Shown here one piece after another: positions 35,859-46,262 of a DNA stretch of 64,000 bases (its first letter is position 1; each line of letters starts with the position of its first letter). The notes beneath the pieces were generated by a model. It was not told where the DNA came from and searched no databases. It saw only the letters and a program-made list of their open reading frames with translations. The stretch is from positions 186,001 to 250,000 of the forward strand of contig JAFAYI010000029.1 of the NCBI GenBank assembly GCA_019240475.1, given 5' to 3'. This DNA is from Acidobacteriaceae bacterium. GTDB lineage: Bacteria > Acidobacteriota > Terriglobia > Bryobacterales > Bryobacteraceae. The position numbers and the translations under genes were made by a program.

Positions 35859-38450
35859 CTATTCGCCGCGCAAGACTTCGAGCGGGCGCTGGTCCAGAAT
35901 ACGCGCGCTGGCAAGCCAACCGGCGGCGTTCGCGAGTAGCGCTGTGCCAAGCATCACGACCAGGAGCGAAACCCAATCGAATGTGAACGGTGTTTCGAGG
36001 AACTTATCGGCGACTACGCGCGTGAAGACGTTGGCAAGCACGCCCCCGACGAGACCCGAGACGGCGCCGAGGATCGAAAACTCGATGGAGAAGATGCCGA
36101 CGATGCGGCCTTTCGCGCCACCGAGAGCTTTGAGAATCGCGACCTCGCGAACGCGGCGATAGCGAGTGCCGGCGACGCTGGAGCAAAGAATAATGACGCC
36201 CGCGCCGATAGCGAAGAAGGCGAGAAATCGGACGACCAGCGCGACTTGATCGACGGCTTCCTGGATGCGCGTCAGGATGTCGGCGAGGTTCATGACGGTG
36301 ACAGTGGGGAATCGCTCGAAGATGGCTTCTTCGACCTGGGGGATTTTGGCGGGATCGACGTGGGCGGCGCCATAGTAGGTCACCGGGAAGCCGTGCAGCG
36401 ACTCGCGCGGAAAGACCAGGCTGTAGCGGACATTGCTGCGCTCGCGTTGATCGAAGATGGCGACCAGCGGTACGGTCAAGACGCGGCCGGCGACTTGGAA
36501 GCGCAGCTTGTCGCCCAAGTGGAGATCGAAATCGCGCCGGATTTCTTCAGAAACCGCTAGCTGTGGATCGCGCGCGGCAGCGTTCCACCATCGCCCCTTT
36601 TTCAATTCAAGCGGGGAAGGCATGGCCGAGGCGGTCAAGATACGAATGACCTGGAGATCTTCCTTGCGCTGCTTTGAAAGATGCAAGTCGTGGACTGCGA
36701 CGCCGTTCTGGTCAAGCACCTTGCTGACGATGTAGCCGACCGTTTCGACTTTGCCAGCGACGCCCGGCTGAGCCTCGATGAAGCGCGTGACGTCGGACGA
36801 GTTGCGAATGTCGAGCAGGAACAGATTGCCTTCGCGGCCGGGGCCTTCGCTTGTGACCTGGCGGAGAACGGTGCGCTGCAACAGATAAGTCGAGAGCGTG
36901 AACATGACGCCGATGCCCAGGGCGACCAGCACGGAGCGGGCTTGATTACCGGGACGATAGAGATTGGCGAAGCCGTGCCGGAAGGATGGCGGCAGGCGTT
37001 TGCTTCCGGCGCGGACAGCGCGGCGCATAAGGAAGAGCAGCAGCGCGGCGACGGCGGCCAGCAGGAGAATACTGGCGCTCAGGCCAGCCATGAAGTAGGC
37101 GCCCATTTTGAAGGAACCGCTCAGCCACACGGCGATAGCGCTGAAGCCGCAGAAGATGAGCAGCGCGCCGGCGAAGCTGGGAATGCGCTCGCGCCAGTGC
37201 TTGCGATTTTCAAGTCCGGCGTCGGCCATATTGCGGCGGAACACAAGAGCGGGGCGGACGTTGCGAATGCCGAGCAGCGGAGGCACGGTGAAAAGCAGAG
37301 TGGCGAGAATGCCGAGGCTCATGCCTTGCAGGCTGAACGACCAATCCCAGGGAACTTCGGGAAGCAGGGCGAAGACCCGGTGGATCAGCCATGGGAACGA
37401 CTTCTGCACGAGCGCGCCGGCCGCCACGCCGATGAAACCGCCCGCGATGCCGAGCCACAGGGTCTGTATGAGATAGATCTGCATCACCTGATTCGAGCGC
37501 GCGCCGAGAGCCTTCATGACGGCGATGGTGTCCATGCGCTGCTGCAGGTGCGAATACATAGCCATGGCGACGCCGAGCGAGCCGACGATGAGAGCGATGA
37601 GGCTGACCAGGCTCAAGAACGTGGTGGTGCTGTCGATGGCGCGGCCGACAACCGGGCTGCCTTCGCGGTAGTCGCTGAGGAAACTGCGCGGGAGCACGGC
37701 CTTGATTTGATCCTTGATGGAATCCAGATCGACCTTGGGCTTGAGCTTGAAGAGAAAGCGCTGGGCAGCACGGCTGCCGAATTGGATGAGGGCGGTGCGA
37801 TCCAGCCCGGGGCGGCTAACGAGCACGCGCATGCCGGGACCGAAGCCGGAGGCGAGACGGTCGGGCTCGGCGATCAGAGTTCCAGCGATGTGGAAATTCG
37901 TTCCGCCGATGCGAAGCTCGCCGCCGGGCTTGAGCTTCAGGCGCATAAGGAGCTCGGGCGTGACGACGGCGGAAGAATTGTCTTTCAGCAATTGCGCGAG
38001 CGGGAGCGGCGGGTTGAGCGTGAGCTTGCCGTAATACGGGTAGACGGAGGGGTCGACGCCTTTGACCGAGATCATTTGAGGCACGCGCTCGTTTGCCGAC
38101 GCGGCCATGGAGATGGTTTCGGTGACGCGAGTGATAGAGCCGTAGCGGCCGGCTATGGCTTGCAGCTTGGCGAGATCGTCGGGCGAAGGATCGTTCCAGG
38201 TTTGCGCTTGAAGATCGGAGGCGATCAATTGCCTGGCGTTGCGCAGCAGCATGCCTCGAAAGGCGAAGCCGAAACCTTTGACCCCGCTGAGCGCGGCGAC
38301 CCCGACGGCAACGGCCAGGATGACGAAGAAGAACTTGGCAGGCGCCGCGCGCAATTCCCGCCAGGCGATTTTCGAGGCTGTTCCGAAGCCGAAGTTGAGC
38401 CGTGAATCCGCAGGCGCGACGATGTTCCCGGTCAAGGCGGAGGCGGACAT
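35859..38450 (-). CDS. YbbP-type ABC permease with two FtsX units
   Basis: An 863-residue inner-membrane permease: TM near residues 35-55, a periplasmic domain (~60-260), FtsX helices (~275-400; SLIALIVGSLGVAMAMY), central helices (~420-480), a second periplasmic domain and final FtsX helices (~735-860). This is the layout of E. coli YbbP. It pairs with the ATPase gene immediately upstream (1-nt gap, TGA-g-ATG). The divergently transcribed gene is a TesA-like SGNH hydrolase, as in E. coli tesA/ybbA-ybbP. The pair probably extracts hydrophobic substrates from the membrane for the hydrolase. Confidence 0.88.
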   Translation of the reverse strand: MSASALTGNIVAPADSRLNFGFGTASKIAWRELRAAPAKFFFVILAVAVGVAALSGVKGFGFAFRGMLLRNARQLIASDLQAQTWNDPSPDDLAKLQAIAGRYGSITRVTETISMAASANERVPQMISVKGVDPSVYPYYGKLTLNPPLPLAQLLKDNSSAVVTPELLMRLKLKPGGELRIGGTNFHIAGTLIAEPDRLASGFGPGMRVLVSRPGLDRTALIQFGSRAAQRFLFKLKPKVDLDSIKDQIKAVLPRSFLSDYREGSPVVGRAIDSTTTFLSLVSLIALIVGSLGVAMAMYSHLQQRMDTIAVMKALGARSNQVMQIYLIQTLWLGIAGGFIGVAAGALVQKSFPWLIHRVFALLPEVPWDWSFSLQGMSLGILATLLFTVPPLLGIRNVRPALVFRRNMADAGLENRKHWRERIPSFAGALLIFCGFSAIAVWLSGSFKMGAYFMAGLSASILLLAAVAALLLFLMRRAVRAGSKRLPPSFRHGFANLYRPGNQARSVLVALGIGVMFTLSTYLLQRTVLRQVTSEGPGREGNLFLLDIRNSSDVTRFIEAQPGVAGKVETVGYIVSKVLDQNGVAVHDLHLSKQRKEDLQVIRILTASAMPSPLELKKGRWWNAAARDPQLAVSEEIRRDFDLHLGDKLRFQVAGRVLTVPLVAIFDQRERSNVRYSLVFPRESLHGFPVTYYGAAHVDPAKIPQVEEAIFERFPTVTVMNLADILTRIQEAVDQVALVVRFLAFFAIGAGVIILCSSVAGTRYRRVREVAILKALGGAKGRIVGIFSIEFSILGAVSGLVGGVLANVFTRVVADKFLETPFTFDWVSLLVVMLGTALLANAAGWLASARILDQRPLEVLRGE

Positions 38451-38451
38451 C

Positions 38452-39186
38452 TCAGGCTTCCAGCGGGCGGGTTTCCACGGGCCGAGGGGCGAGTTCGTCG
38501 GTCAAGACGCGGCCATCGCGCAGGGTGACGATGCGGTCGGCGTACTCGGCGAGATTGCGGTCGTGCGTGACCAGGATCAGCGTGGTTTTTTCTTCGCGAT
38601 TGAGCTGGACCAACAGATCGAGAACGTGCTGGCCATTGGCGCTATCGAGGTTGCCGGTGGGCTCGTCGGCCATGAGAATGGGCGGCCGAGTGATGAAGGC
38701 GCGAGCGAGCGCGATGCGCTGCTGTTCGCCGCCGGAGAGTTGAACCGGGTAGTGGTGGGCGCGCTGGGTGAGGCCGACGCGGTCCAGCAGCTCCGCGGCG
38801 CGGCGGCGCGGGTTGCCGTTCAAGCCGCTCAGCTCGGCAGGAAGCAGAATGTTTTCCTCGGCCGTGAGAGTGGGAACCAGCTGATAGGACTGAAAGACAA
38901 AGCCGATCTTGCGGCCACGCACTCGCGCGAGCGCATCTTCCCGGAGATTGGTAATGTCGACGCCATCGACCGAAATGGTTCCGGAGGTGACCGTGTCGAG
39001 GCCGGCGAGCAGACCGAGAAGCGTGCTCTTGCCGCTGCCGGAGGCGCCCATGATGGCGAGGAATTGGCCGCGTGGAACGGAAAATGAGACGTCGCGAAGG
39101 ATCTCGACACGGCTCGGCGGGTTTTCGATCACTTTCCAGAGTTGGCGTACCTCGATCACCGTGCTGTGGTCTGTTCTAGCTTGCAT
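38452..39186 (-). CDS. YbbA/LolD-type ABC ATPase
   Basis: 244 residues with Walker A GASGSGKSTLL, Q-loop FVFQSYQLVPTLT, signature LSGGEQQRIALARAF, Walker B ILMADEPTGNLD and the H-loop VTHD. The MacB/LolD subgroup is shown by its closeness to the LolD pattern and by the downstream FtsX-type permease. It provides ATP hydrolysis for that permease. It diverges from the TesA-like gene with 11 bases between start codons. Confidence 0.93.
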   Translation of the reverse strand: MQARTDHSTVIEVRQLWKVIENPPSRVEILRDVSFSVPRGQFLAIMGASGSGKSTLLGLLAGLDTVTSGTISVDGVDITNLREDALARVRGRKIGFVFQSYQLVPTLTAEENILLPAELSGLNGNPRRRAAELLDRVGLTQRAHHYPVQLSGGEQQRIALARAFITRPPILMADEPTGNLDSANGQHVLDLLVQLNREEKTTLILVTHDRNLAEYADRIVTLRDGRVLTDELAPRPVETRPLEA

Positions 39187-39197
39187 GTCAATCTGGA

Positions 39198-39902
39198 ATG
39201 GTGGAGAGAAGGTGGTCTGTTCTCATTGTGGCAGCATGTGTTGCGTGGGGGCTGCTTAGTGCGTGCGGGCGGAACACGGCCTCTCCTAATAACGAGGAAC
39301 GCAGCAAGGCGCCGGATAGTTCCGCTGTAGAGAGTCAAGCCACGCCGCCGGACACGCGCCCGGTGGTGGTGACGTTCGGCGATAGTTTGACGGCCGGAGT
39401 AGCAGGAAGAAGTTATCCGGACGATTTGCAGGACCTGCTGGATCAGCACGGCTTGAAGTATCGCGTCGACAATCAAGGCGTCAGCGGAGACACGAGCACC
39501 GATGGGTTGGCGCGAATCGACAACGTGATCGCGGAGCATCCGGCGCTGGTGATACTGGAATTCGGCGGCAACGATGGATTGCGGGGAACGCCGATTGAAG
39601 CGACCCGCAAGAACCTGGAGGAGATGATGGATCGCCTGAAGGCGGCCAAGGTTCCAACCGTGCTGTTGGGAATTACTTTGCCGCCGAATTACGGCGTCGA
39701 TTATGTGAAGCCGTTCACCGAGATGTATCCTGCGCTTGCCAAGCAATACGGCCTGAAGTTCATGCCGTTTCTTCTTCAGCACGTTTACAACATGCCTGGC
39801 ATGATGCAGCCGGATGGAATCCACCCGAGCGGAGCGGGAAACAGGATCGTTGCGCAGGATGTGTTCACGCTGATAGGACCGCTGCTCGCGGCGCGCAGAT
39901 GA
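39198..39902 (+). CDS. tesA: SGNH hydrolase, TesA-like lipoprotein
   Basis: A 234-residue SGNH/GDSL hydrolase with a lipobox LLSAC (Cys23), so probably anchored in an envelope membrane. Catalytic blocks: FGDSLTAG with Ser63, Gly in NQGVSGDT, Asn in FGGNDGLRG and the Asp/His pair in DGIHPSG. The family hydrolyses lysophospholipids, thioesters or acyl esters. Position next to YbbA/YbbP supports the name; E. coli TesA itself is soluble and periplasmic, so the lipid anchor is a difference. Overlaps folC by 4 nt (ATGA). Confidence 0.85.
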   Translation: MVERRWSVLIVAACVAWGLLSACGRNTASPNNEERSKAPDSSAVESQATPPDTRPVVVTFGDSLTAGVAGRSYPDDLQDLLDQHGLKYRVDNQGVSGDTSTDGLARIDNVIAEHPALVILEFGGNDGLRGTPIEATRKNLEEMMDRLKAAKVPTVLLGITLPPNYGVDYVKPFTEMYPALAKQYGLKFMPFLLQHVYNMPGMMQPDGIHPSGAGNRIVAQDVFTLIGPLLAARR

Positions 39903-41182
39903 GCTATCCCGATTCCGTTCGCTATCTTTACTCGCTTGGCAACGAATTGAAGGCCGGCGCGAAGTGGGGATTGGAGCGCATGCAGATTTTGCTAGATGCG
40001 CTCGGGAACCCGGAACAGGGAGGGCGTTTTGTGCATGTGGCGGGTACGAACGGGAAAGGCTCGACGTGCGCGATGATCGCGAGCATGCTTAAGAGCGCGG
40101 GCCTGCACACGGGCCTGTATACGTCGCCGCACCTGATCGAGCCGACGGAGCGGATACAAGTGGATGGCGTCCCCGTGACGCCGGAAGAATTCGCGCGGGC
40201 GTTCCAAGTCGTGCACCAAGCGGCGGAACAGATGGATGGGCACCCATCCTATTTCGAGACGGTGACGGCGATGGCGCTCTTGGTCTTTGGCGCGCGCTGC
40301 GAGATCGGCGTGATGGAAGTGGGGCTAGGCGGACGATTGGATGCGACGAACGTCATTGAACCGGAGTTGTGCGTAATCGCGCCGGTCGCCTATGACCACG
40401 AAGCTTTTTTGGGGAACACCATTGAGTCGATCGCGTCGGAGAAGGCAGGAATCATCAAGCGAGGCGCGCCGGTGGTGATGGCGCAGCAGACGCCCGCGGC
40501 AGAGGCGGTGATCGCGAAGCGCGCGCAAGAGATGGGCGCGCGGCTGATTCGAACCGAAGATGCCCGGATAAGCGACGTAAGCGTGACGCCGTACGGGTCG
40601 TCGTTCACGATAGATGGCTTGAAGTATGAGTGCGGGCTGGCGGGAAGGCATCAAATCGAGAATGCGAAGAGCGCGATTCTCGCGTGCCGCGAGTTGGGCA
40701 TGGCGCAGGACGCCATACGCGAGGGTTTGCGGAAGGTTCATTGGGCGGGAAGGCTGGAGTTTATTTCGAGAGAACCCGCGTTTGTTTTAGATGGCGCGCA
40801 CAATCCGGCTGCCGCAGGGGCGTTAGCGCAATACATCCGGGAGTTCTGGGCAGAGCGGCCGGTATGGCTGGTATATGGCGCCATGCGGGATAAGGCGATC
40901 GAAGAAGTAACCGCCCAATTATTTCCACTGGCGGAGCGCCTGATCGTGACGGCGGCCGATTTCCCACGCGCTCTTCGGCCGGAAGCGATTGTCGAGATGG
41001 CGCCTCACAAAAACGCCACCGTGGCCGGCACGGTTGGAGCGGCGATCAGGCTGGCGGAAGAAGCTCCGCGGGACGCGATTGTATTCTTCACCGGATCTTT
41101 ATTTGTAGTAGGCGAGGCGCGCGCGTTGTTGGCGGGTAAAATGGGCGTGCATGAAGAGGCTGCGCGGCCTGCTATTCGCTGA
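39899..41182 (+). CDS. folC: Folylpolyglutamate / dihydrofolate synthase
   Basis: 427 residues of the Mur-ligase superfamily: N-terminal signature SLGNELKAGAKWGLERM, P-loop VAGTNGKGSTCAM, YTSPHLIEPTERI, the MEVGLGGRLDATN stretch and DGAHNPAA in the C-terminal domain. It adds glutamate to dihydropteroate or folates. Translationally coupled to the upstream TesA-like gene by an ATGA overlap and overlapping plsC by 32 nt downstream. Confidence 0.95.
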   Translation: MSYPDSVRYLYSLGNELKAGAKWGLERMQILLDALGNPEQGGRFVHVAGTNGKGSTCAMIASMLKSAGLHTGLYTSPHLIEPTERIQVDGVPVTPEEFARAFQVVHQAAEQMDGHPSYFETVTAMALLVFGARCEIGVMEVGLGGRLDATNVIEPELCVIAPVAYDHEAFLGNTIESIASEKAGIIKRGAPVVMAQQTPAAEAVIAKRAQEMGARLIRTEDARISDVSVTPYGSSFTIDGLKYECGLAGRHQIENAKSAILACRELGMAQDAIREGLRKVHWAGRLEFISREPAFVLDGAHNPAAAGALAQYIREFWAERPVWLVYGAMRDKAIEEVTAQLFPLAERLIVTAADFPRALRPEAIVEMAPHKNATVAGTVGAAIRLAEEAPRDAIVFFTGSLFVVGEARALLAGKMGVHEEAARPAIR

Positions 41183-41888
41183 TCCGGCGATCATTTTGGC
41201 CACGATAGTTTTCGGGACGGCGAGCCTGATTGTGTCGTTTTTCGACTCCACGGGAAGAGCGCAGATTCGAGTGGCTCGCGCGTGGGCGAGAACGCTGCTG
41301 GCCGTAAGCGGCGTGCGCGTGAGCGTGGAAGGGCTGGAGCATATCGACCCCAACGCAAGTTATGTCTTTATCGCAAACCATCTCAGCTATATGGACACGC
41401 CGGTGGCGCTTGCCAACATTCCCGCGCAGTTTCGTTTTCTGGCAAAGCGCGGACTGTTCCAGATTCCGCTGCTGGGCACGCACTTGAGCCGCGCCGGACA
41501 CATTCCCGTTCCGCGAGAAGATCCGCGTGGGGCGGTGAAAACCCTACAAAGAGCGGCGGACACAATCAAGGAGAAGCAGATTTCACTGCTGATCTTTCCG
41601 GAGGGCGGGCGATCACGCGATGGAGTGTTGCAGGCATTCAAGGAAGGCGGGATTTATATCGCGATCCGCGCGGGAGTGCCGGTGGCGCCGACGATTATTA
41701 TCGGAACGGACGCAGTGCTGCCATATGGTGGCGGCGCGCCGCAGGCCGGGGCGGTGACGCTACGGATTCTGCCGCCGATTGAGACCAGAGAATACAGCTT
41801 GAAAGATCGCGGGGCGCTAACGGAGAGGCTGCGGGCATTGATTGCGAGCGAATTAGAGCGCGAATTAACAACAGCCGGTCTTGGCTAA
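41151..41888 (+). CDS. plsC: 1-acyl-glycerol-3-phosphate acyltransferase
   Basis: 245 residues with an N-terminal membrane segment (~8-30) and the acyltransferase motifs NHLSYMD (HX4D), the FPEGGRSRDG substrate motif and VAPTIIIG. It acylates lysophosphatidate to phosphatidate in the inner membrane. Overlap with folC indicates an operon tesA-folC-plsC. Its last 24 bases overlap the 3' end of purF on the other strand. Confidence 0.92.
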   Translation: MKRLRGLLFADPAIILATIVFGTASLIVSFFDSTGRAQIRVARAWARTLLAVSGVRVSVEGLEHIDPNASYVFIANHLSYMDTPVALANIPAQFRFLAKRGLFQIPLLGTHLSRAGHIPVPREDPRGAVKTLQRAADTIKEKQISLLIFPEGGRSRDGVLQAFKEGGIYIAIRAGVPVAPTIIIGTDAVLPYGGGAPQAGAVTLRILPPIETREYSLKDRGALTERLRALIASELERELTTAGLG

Positions 41889-43316
41889 AGCGATTTCTTC
41901 GATCTGCACGAGCGTGGGATAAGTTCCGGTGTAGCAGGCGTAACAGAAATGATGTTGGGAATCCTGCACGGAGGCGCGCAGCGACTCGATGGAAAGATAG
42001 GCGAGCGAGTCGGCTTCGACGAATTCTTCGATCTGCTTAATGGTGTGGGTGGCGGCGATCAGTTCGTGACGGGAAGGCGTATCGACGCCGTAATAACAGG
42101 GGGAGATAGTGGGCGGGCACGAAATGCGAAGATGCACTTCGCGAGCGCCGGCGCTGCGCACCATGCGGACGATCTTGCGGCTGGTGGTGCCGCGGACGAT
42201 GGAGTCGTCCACAAGGATGACGCGCTTGCCTTCGAGCATGTGCCGGACAGGATTGAGCTTGAGCTTGACGCCGAAATCGCGAATGGCTTGCGAGGGTTCG
42301 ATAAAAGTACGGCCGACGTAGTGATTACGGATGAGAGCCTGGCTGTAAGGGATGCCCGATTCGGCGGCGTAACCGACGGCGGCGGCGACACCGGAGTCGG
42401 GCACAGGAACTATGGCGTCGGCGTCGACGGGATGCTCGCGGGCGAGGAGGCGGCCCATAAGCTCGCGCGATTTCGCGACGGACTTGCCGAAGACGATGGA
42501 ATCCGGGCGCGAGAAGTAGACGTGCTCGAAGGAGCAGTGCGCGGGGGCGCCAGGCATGGTGTAGCGTTCGCGGGTGACGCCTTCGGGCCCGGCGATGACC
42601 ATTTCGCCCGGAGCGACATCGCCGATGTAAGTGGCGCCGATCAGGTCGAAGGCGCAGGTTTCGGAAGCGAACACGGTTGCGGGACGCCGGCCGGGGGCCG
42701 CGAGATGGCCCATGGCGAGCGGACGGAAGCCATGCGGATCGCGGGCGACAATGATGCGATCCTCGGCGAGGAAGACCAGCGAAAACGCGCCCTCGATCTG
42801 CAGGAGCGCGTCGCGCAGCGCGCCAGCGAGCGTGCGTTCCCGCGAGCGAGCGACCAGATGGAGAATCACTTCGGTGTCGCTGGTGGACTGAAAAATGGAG
42901 CCGTCCTGCTCGAGCATCTGGCGGAGCTCGATGGCGTTGGTGAGATTGCCGTTGTGCGCGACGGCGACTTGACCTTTGCTGCAAGCGACCGACAGCGGCT
43001 GGGCGTTGCGCAGGCTTGTGTCGCCGGCGGTCGAATAACGAGTGTGTCCGATGGCGAGATCGCCCGGAAGCTGATTCAAGACATCGGGAGTGAAGATATC
43101 AGCTACATGGCCCATTTTGCGGACGCTGTGAATCTTGCGGCCGTCGCTTGAGGCCATGCCGGCGCTCTCCTGCCCGCGATGCTGCAGCGCATAGAGGCCC
43201 AGATAAACCAGATTGGGCGCTTCGGGATGGCCGTAGAGCGCGAACACGCCGCACTCTTCGCGAAGCTTGTCGAAGGGCATATCCTCTTCCGGATCAAACA
43301 TTCTGCTTTTACCCAT
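41865..43316 (-). CDS. purF: Amidophosphoribosyltransferase
   Basis: 483 residues. The N-terminal nucleophile Cys is in REECGVFALYG, so a ~21-residue propeptide must be removed. Glutaminase motifs LQHRGQESAG and HNGNL follow. The PRTase PRPP loop is VILVDDSIVRGTTS. Cysteines in CSFEHVYFSRPDS, SCPPTISPCYYGVD and CYACYTG mark the Fe-S cluster type of Bacillus PurF. It makes phosphoribosylamine from PRPP and glutamine, the first step of purine synthesis. Last gene of purQ-purL-purF, 5 nt after purL. Confidence 0.95.
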   Translation of the reverse strand: MGKSRMFDPEEDMPFDKLREECGVFALYGHPEAPNLVYLGLYALQHRGQESAGMASSDGRKIHSVRKMGHVADIFTPDVLNQLPGDLAIGHTRYSTAGDTSLRNAQPLSVACSKGQVAVAHNGNLTNAIELRQMLEQDGSIFQSTSDTEVILHLVARSRERTLAGALRDALLQIEGAFSLVFLAEDRIIVARDPHGFRPLAMGHLAAPGRRPATVFASETCAFDLIGATYIGDVAPGEMVIAGPEGVTRERYTMPGAPAHCSFEHVYFSRPDSIVFGKSVAKSRELMGRLLAREHPVDADAIVPVPDSGVAAAVGYAAESGIPYSQALIRNHYVGRTFIEPSQAIRDFGVKLKLNPVRHMLEGKRVILVDDSIVRGTTSRKIVRMVRSAGAREVHLRISCPPTISPCYYGVDTPSRHELIAATHTIKQIEEFVEADSLAYLSIESLRASVQDSQHHFCYACYTGTYPTLVQIEEIALAKTGCC

Positions 43317-43321
43317 TTTGT

Positions 43322-45550
43322 TCAGGCGGGGACTGTAGTTTGGAGGAGGCGCTCAAGAGCGTGAGTCCACAGCTCGTTCAGCTCGGCGACGGGGCAATCG
43401 ATCAGGGCTTCGTTCCGGTTGCGAATCACCACTCTTGATTCGAGTGTAACGCCGATTTGAATCGCTTGAATGTTGTTTTTGCCGGCTACGGCGAGAACCT
43501 TCTCCGGAGCGGCGGTCGAGACCAGGACGCGAGAGGGGCCTTCATGGAACAGGAGCAACTCGGGCGGCAGACCCGAGTCGAGAGTAATATCCGCGCCGAC
43601 CTGGGATGCGCCGAAACAGCATTCGGCCAAGGCGACCGCTAAGCCGCCATCGCCGATGTCGTGAGCGGATTCGACGACACGGCCGCGCACCAGCTCGCGA
43701 ATGGCGGAGTGCACGCGCTTTTCATATTGCATGTCGAGTTTCGGCGGCCGGCCCCAGAGGGATCGAACAATGACTTTGCCATACTGCGCGCCGCCGAGGT
43801 GGTCCCAATCGGCCTCGCCCAGACCTCCGAGGAGAATGACAGGCCGGCCCGGCGCCAGGAAGACGTTAGAAGCGGGGGACGCAGTCTCAAGCGTACCGAC
43901 AATGCCGACCACAGGGGTCGGGAAAATGGGCGCCCCGAGAGTCTCGTTATAGAGGCTGACGTTGCCGCCGGTGACTGGCACTTCGAAGAACCGGCAGGCT
44001 TCGGCCAGACCTTCGACAGATTCGACAATCTGCGCCATGATTTCGGGGCGCTCGGGGTTACCGAAGTTGAGATTGTTAGTGGTGGCGATGGGCAGCGCGC
44101 CCATGACGGATAGATTGCGGCAGCATTCGGCGACCATCAGCTTCGTGCCTTCGCGCGGGTCGAGCGCGCAATAGCGCCCGTTGCCATCCAGCGACATGGC
44201 GACCGACGTGTTGGTCTCCTTGATTCGAATGATGGCGGCGTCGAAGCCGGGGCCCGCGATGGTGTTGGTGCGAACCTGATGATCGTATTGCTGCCACACC
44301 CAGCGCTTGGAGCAGATGTCGCCGGAGGCTAGCAGGGCTTTGAGATCGGCGGCCAAGCCGCTGCTTGCGATCGTCGGACCATGAAGCGGCGCGGTGCGGA
44401 GCGGCTTAGTGTAGGGACGTTGGTAACGCGGAGCTTCGTCGGCGAGGGCTCGATTTGGAATCTCGGCGAAGACCTGGCCGTGATGCTTGACGCGCAGCAT
44501 GCCGTCGCTCGTGACGACGCCGATTTCCACCGCGTCGAGCCCCCATTTTCTGAATACATCGAAGACTTCCTGCTCACGGCCGCGCTGGGCGACGAGCAGC
44601 ATGCGCTCCTGAGATTCGGAGAGCATCATCTCGTAGGGCGTCATGCCAGTCTCGCGCTGGGGCACGCGCGCCAACTCGATCTCGACGCCCGTTCCGGCGC
44701 GGCTGCCCATTTCACACGTCGAGGAGGTGAGGCCGGCGGCGCCCATATCCTGGATGCCGACGATGGCGCCGGTACGCATGGCTTCGAGGCAGGCTTCGAG
44801 TAAGAGCTTTTCGAGAAAGGGGTCGCCGACCTGGACGTTCGGGCGTTTCTGTTTGGATTGATCGGTGAACTCGGCCGAAGCCATGGAGGCGCCGTGGATG
44901 CCGTCGCGGCCGGTCTTGGCGCCGACATAGATGACCGGATTGCCGACGCCTGTGGCTTTGCCGTAAAAGATTTCGTCATGGCGAAAAACACCGAGCGCAA
45001 AGACGTTCACGAGAGGATTGCCGTCGTAGCTTTCTTCAAAGACGCACTCGCCGCCGACGGTTGGGACGCCAAAGCAGTTCCCATAGTGCGCGATTCCGGA
45101 GACGACGCCTTCAAAGATTCGGCGGTTGCGCGAGCCGGTCTTGGGGTCGTCGAGTTTTCCGAAACGAATGGAATCCATGACGGCGATGGGGCGCGCGCCC
45201 ATGGTAAAGATGTCGCGCAAAATGCCGCCGACGCCGGTTGCCGCGCCCTGAAATGGCTCGATGAAGCTCGGGTGGTTATGGGATTCGATTTTGAAGGCGA
45301 TAGCTACGCCGCCGCCGATGTCGATGATGCCGGCATTTTCGCCGGGACCTTGCAACACGCGCGAGCTTTCGGTGGGCAGCTTTTTCAGGTGGACGCGAGA
45401 ACTCTTGTAAGAGCAGTGTTCGCTCCACATCACGCTAAAGATTCCAAGTTCGGTCAGGGAGGGCTCGCGGCCGAGTAGGCTCACGATCTTTTCGTATTCG
45501 GGAGGAGTGAGTTGATGCGCGGCGATTACATCGGGCGTGATCGCGCTCAT
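43322..45550 (-). CDS. purL: FGAM synthase, small-type large subunit
   Basis: 742 residues, the PurL length found where PurQ and PurS are separate. It starts [22 protein letters not shown] and has the ATP/FGAR-binding PROSITE-like blocks [34 protein letters not shown] and [16 protein letters not shown]. It converts formylglycinamide ribotide to the amidine with ammonia from PurQ. The ATG overlaps the purQ stop by 4 nt. Confidence 0.95.
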   Translation of the reverse strand: MSAITPDVIAAHQLTPPEYEKIVSLLGREPSLTELGIFSVMWSEHCSYKSSRVHLKKLPTESSRVLQGPGENAGIIDIGGGVAIAFKIESHNHPSFIEPFQGAATGVGGILRDIFTMGARPIAVMDSIRFGKLDDPKTGSRNRRIFEGVVSGIAHYGNCFGVPTVGGECVFEESYDGNPLVNVFALGVFRHDEIFYGKATGVGNPVIYVGAKTGRDGIHGASMASAEFTDQSKQKRPNVQVGDPFLEKLLLEACLEAMRTGAIVGIQDMGAAGLTSSTCEMGSRAGTGVEIELARVPQRETGMTPYEMMLSESQERMLLVAQRGREQEVFDVFRKWGLDAVEIGVVTSDGMLRVKHHGQVFAEIPNRALADEAPRYQRPYTKPLRTAPLHGPTIASSGLAADLKALLASGDICSKRWVWQQYDHQVRTNTIAGPGFDAAIIRIKETNTSVAMSLDGNGRYCALDPREGTKLMVAECCRNLSVMGALPIATTNNLNFGNPERPEIMAQIVESVEGLAEACRFFEVPVTGGNVSLYNETLGAPIFPTPVVGIVGTLETASPASNVFLAPGRPVILLGGLGEADWDHLGGAQYGKVIVRSLWGRPPKLDMQYEKRVHSAIRELVRGRVVESAHDIGDGGLAVALAECCFGASQVGADITLDSGLPPELLLFHEGPSRVLVSTAAPEKVLAVAGKNNIQAIQIGVTLESRVVIRNRNEALIDCPVAELNELWTHALERLLQTTVPA

Positions 45551-46248
45551 GAGGCGAGAGCTTGTACTTTCAAAGGCGCCTTGCTGTTCGAAGAGGACTC
45601 GATGAGGGAGGATAAGATCACCAGGCCGTCGGTGCTTCCCATGAGAGGGTCAGCCGCGCGTTCCGGATGGGGCATCATTCCCATGACATTGCGCTGGGCG
45701 TTCAATATGCCCGCGATGCCACGCAAAGAGCCGTTGGGGTTATCGACGTAGCGGAGCGAGATGCGATCTTCGGATTCGAGTTGACGCAACGTGGCTTCGT
45801 CGGCGATATAGCATCCTTCGCCATGCGCAACGGGTAACTGCAGATGTTGCCCGCGGCGGGCCTTCCGAGTAAAGGGCGAATCCGGACTTACAATTTCTAC
45901 GCCGACAGTGCGGCAGACAAATTTCAGGTTGGCGTTTCGCACCAAGGCGCCGGGCAACAAACCAGCCTCGGTAAGCACCTGGAAGCCGTTGCAGATTCCG
46001 AGCACCGGGCCGCCGGCCTGAGCGAACTCCTTAACCGCGCGCATGACAGGAGAGAACTTGGCGATGGCGCCGCAGCGCAGATAGTCGCCGTAGGAGAAAC
46101 CACCGGGCAGAATTACAGCGTCGACGCCGCCGAGAGAAGCTGAATCGTGCCAGATGAATTCGGCGTCGTGGCGTAGGTTCGCGGAGACTGCATACCAGGC
46201 GTCGTGGTCGCAATTACTTCCGGGAAATACGACGATACCGACTTTCAT
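45547..46248 (-). CDS. purQ: FGAM synthase glutaminase subunit
   Basis: 233 residues of class I glutamine amidotransferase: [16 protein letters not shown], the oxyanion and nucleophile motif [15 protein letters not shown] with the catalytic Cys, and the His/Glu pair in [11 protein letters not shown]. It supplies ammonia to PurL. First purine gene of the cluster; purS is not found anywhere in this window. Confidence 0.95.
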   Translation of the reverse strand: MKVGIVVFPGSNCDHDAWYAVSANLRHDAEFIWHDSASLGGVDAVILPGGFSYGDYLRCGAIAKFSPVMRAVKEFAQAGGPVLGICNGFQVLTEAGLLPGALVRNANLKFVCRTVGVEIVSPDSPFTRKARRGQHLQLPVAHGEGCYIADEATLRQLESEDRISLRYVDNPNGSLRGIAGILNAQRNVMGMMPHPERAADPLMGSTDGLVILSSLIESSSNSKAPLKVQALAS

Positions 46249-46262
46249 CCAAGCAGACCGAG

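Noticed and set aside
36244-36560. Small plus-strand frame at the end of the YbbP-type gene
   Set aside because: Acidic, repetitive antisense shadow with no start context.
36681-38405. 574-codon plus-strand frame opposite the YbbP-type permease
   Set aside because: Antisense shadow of a high-GC gene; composition is Ala/Glu/Asp/Gly-rich and the minus-strand protein is clearly real.
41949-43151. 400-codon plus-strand frame opposite purF
   Set aside because: Antisense shadow; no family features.
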